Assembly: GCA_028711405.1 (NCBI GenBank)
Contig: JAQTSH010000024.1
Coordinates: 1-14,113 of the forward strand
Origin: Methanoregula sp.
GTDB taxonomy: Archaea > Halobacteriota > Methanomicrobia > Methanomicrobiales > Methanospirillaceae
Length of the DNA stretch: 14,113 bases
Direction of reading: 5' to 3'
Position 1 is the stretch's first letter, and each line of letters begins with the position of its first letter. Below, in pieces: positions 13,447 to 14,113 of this stretch. The translations under genes and the position numbers were made by a program. The notes below the pieces were generated by a model, which searched no databases, had not been told where the DNA came from, and saw only the letters and a program-made list of their open reading frames with translations.

Positions 13447-14113
13447 ATGAAGGTTCACGCTGCCGAGAGATTTTGTTGTCATTTTTGTGTGATCGTTGCG
13501 CTTTTTATCATGGTTGCCGCGATGCCGGCTGCGGGGGCGTTCTATTCGGTGAACACGAGTATTCACCAGGGCGCTACCGTGTATATCGGGGAGCAAGGAT
13601 TGAATTTGACTCCTGCGATTAGGGAGTATCCAAATACAACAGCCGATCGACCGATATACATTGGCTGGTGGGCATCAGCGGCGCAAATAGGAACAACCGC
13701 TCCGACTACGAGAGTAATAATTTCAAACCCGTATAACTTTTTTGTGTCAGATGCGATCTTTGGGGGGTACTATGGAAACTGGTATGCTCTCAATGCAGCA
13801 GGTTTAGTAAACCAGTCCAGAGCCTTCATGATGGTCAAGGATCCGCAACTATCAGTCGAAGTCTGGGATTACTCCCTGTACCCGGCTTCCGGAGGAATCT
13901 CCGTCACCGGAAGAACTGTTGTTCAGGGAGACATTCTTGGATTTAAAGTTCGCACGAACATGGACACGGCGATCAGCCAACCAACCCAGCGTACGAAGAA
14001 AATTAATTCCGAAGTTACCGGCTGGGCAGATATCAAGGTAAAGACCGAACAAGGAAATACCTTCAACAAATTGATTGCATCTGACGGTGCGGCAATTGGA
14101 CTCACCGGTCAAT
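13447..14113 (+). CDS. Second S-layer-like DUF3821-type surface protein, 3' truncated
   Basis: The frame is open from ATG 13447 to the window end, 222 complete codons, so the protein continues beyond. The first 53 or so residues are nearly the same as those of the giant protein at 7880: signal peptide with HFCVIVALF, cleavage after AAGA, then NTSIHQGAT, GEQGL and LTPAI. After that the proteins diverge while keeping the domain framework: IGWWA, NWYALN, VKDPQLSVEV, LGFKVRTNM, and the closing GWADIKVK and GNTF. This marks it as a paralogue of the DUF3821-type domain rather than a copy. It probably has its own promoter (TATA at 13377) rather than depending on the dockerin operon. A cell-surface structural role is inferred. 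Confidence 0.85.
   Translation, partial: MKVHAAERFCCHFCVIVALFIMVAAMPAAGAFYSVNTSIHQGATVYIGEQGLNLTPAIREYPNTTADRPIYIGWWASAAQIGTTAPTTRVIISNPYNFFVSDAIFGGYYGNWYALNAAGLVNQSRAFMMVKDPQLSVEVWDYSLYPASGGISVTGRTVVQGDILGFKVRTNMDTAISQPTQRTKKINSEVTGWADIKVKTEQGNTFNKLIASDGAAIGLTGQ

Overview
The window looks like chromosomal DNA from a methanogenic euryarchaeon, most likely of the order Methanomicrobiales (Methanoregula/Methanosphaerula-like). This rests on an archaeal RibL-type FAD synthase, a DUF2284 cysteine-rich protein, TATA-box promoters with short or no leaders, and methanogen-type surface proteins with a 'GWN' C-terminal module and a dockerin. The lineage is inferred from protein recognition only; no rRNA or marker gene is present.

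Region 1 (1-3180) is housekeeping. A truncated JAMM/MPN peptidase gene overlaps ribL by four bases, and a DUF2284 metal-binding protein follows. A convergent two-gene operon on the minus strand encodes a KhtT-like regulatory subunit and a KhtU-like CPA2 cation/proton antiporter, sharing one base at the stop/start junction. A clear TATA box 29 bp upstream sets the KhtT start.

Region 2 (3180-7880) is accessory and eroded. It holds two unrelated AAA-type ATPase genes on the plus strand: an AAA_14/DUF4143 protein and an Orc/STAND-like ATPase. The first is bracketed by two decayed 3' ends of histidine kinase genes, both on the minus strand. Between the ATPases lies a 613-bp insertion-sequence relic with 27-bp terminal inverted repeats (24/27 matching), a perfect 6-bp target duplication (CGTACC), six copies of a sub-terminal motif, a broken transposase start, and a GC-rich block of three hairpins. 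The relic's right end sits just upstream of the second ATPase and artificially extends its reading frame.

Region 3 (7880-14113) encodes the cell surface. A 1576-residue secreted S-layer-like protein, built of tandem modules, is followed 18 bases later by a secreted dockerin protein with a strong Shine-Dalgarno sequence. A second gene then starts with the same leader, signal peptide and first mature residues as the giant protein but diverges afterwards; it runs off the window. The arrangement suggests a family of surface proteins sharing a constant 5' cassette, plus a co-expressed dockerin partner.

No tRNA, rRNA or CRISPR array was seen. The most distinctive structures are the IS relic with its repeated motif and hairpin block, the twin histidine-kinase tails around the DUF4143 ATPase, and the surface-protein/dockerin pair with a duplicated constant 5' region.
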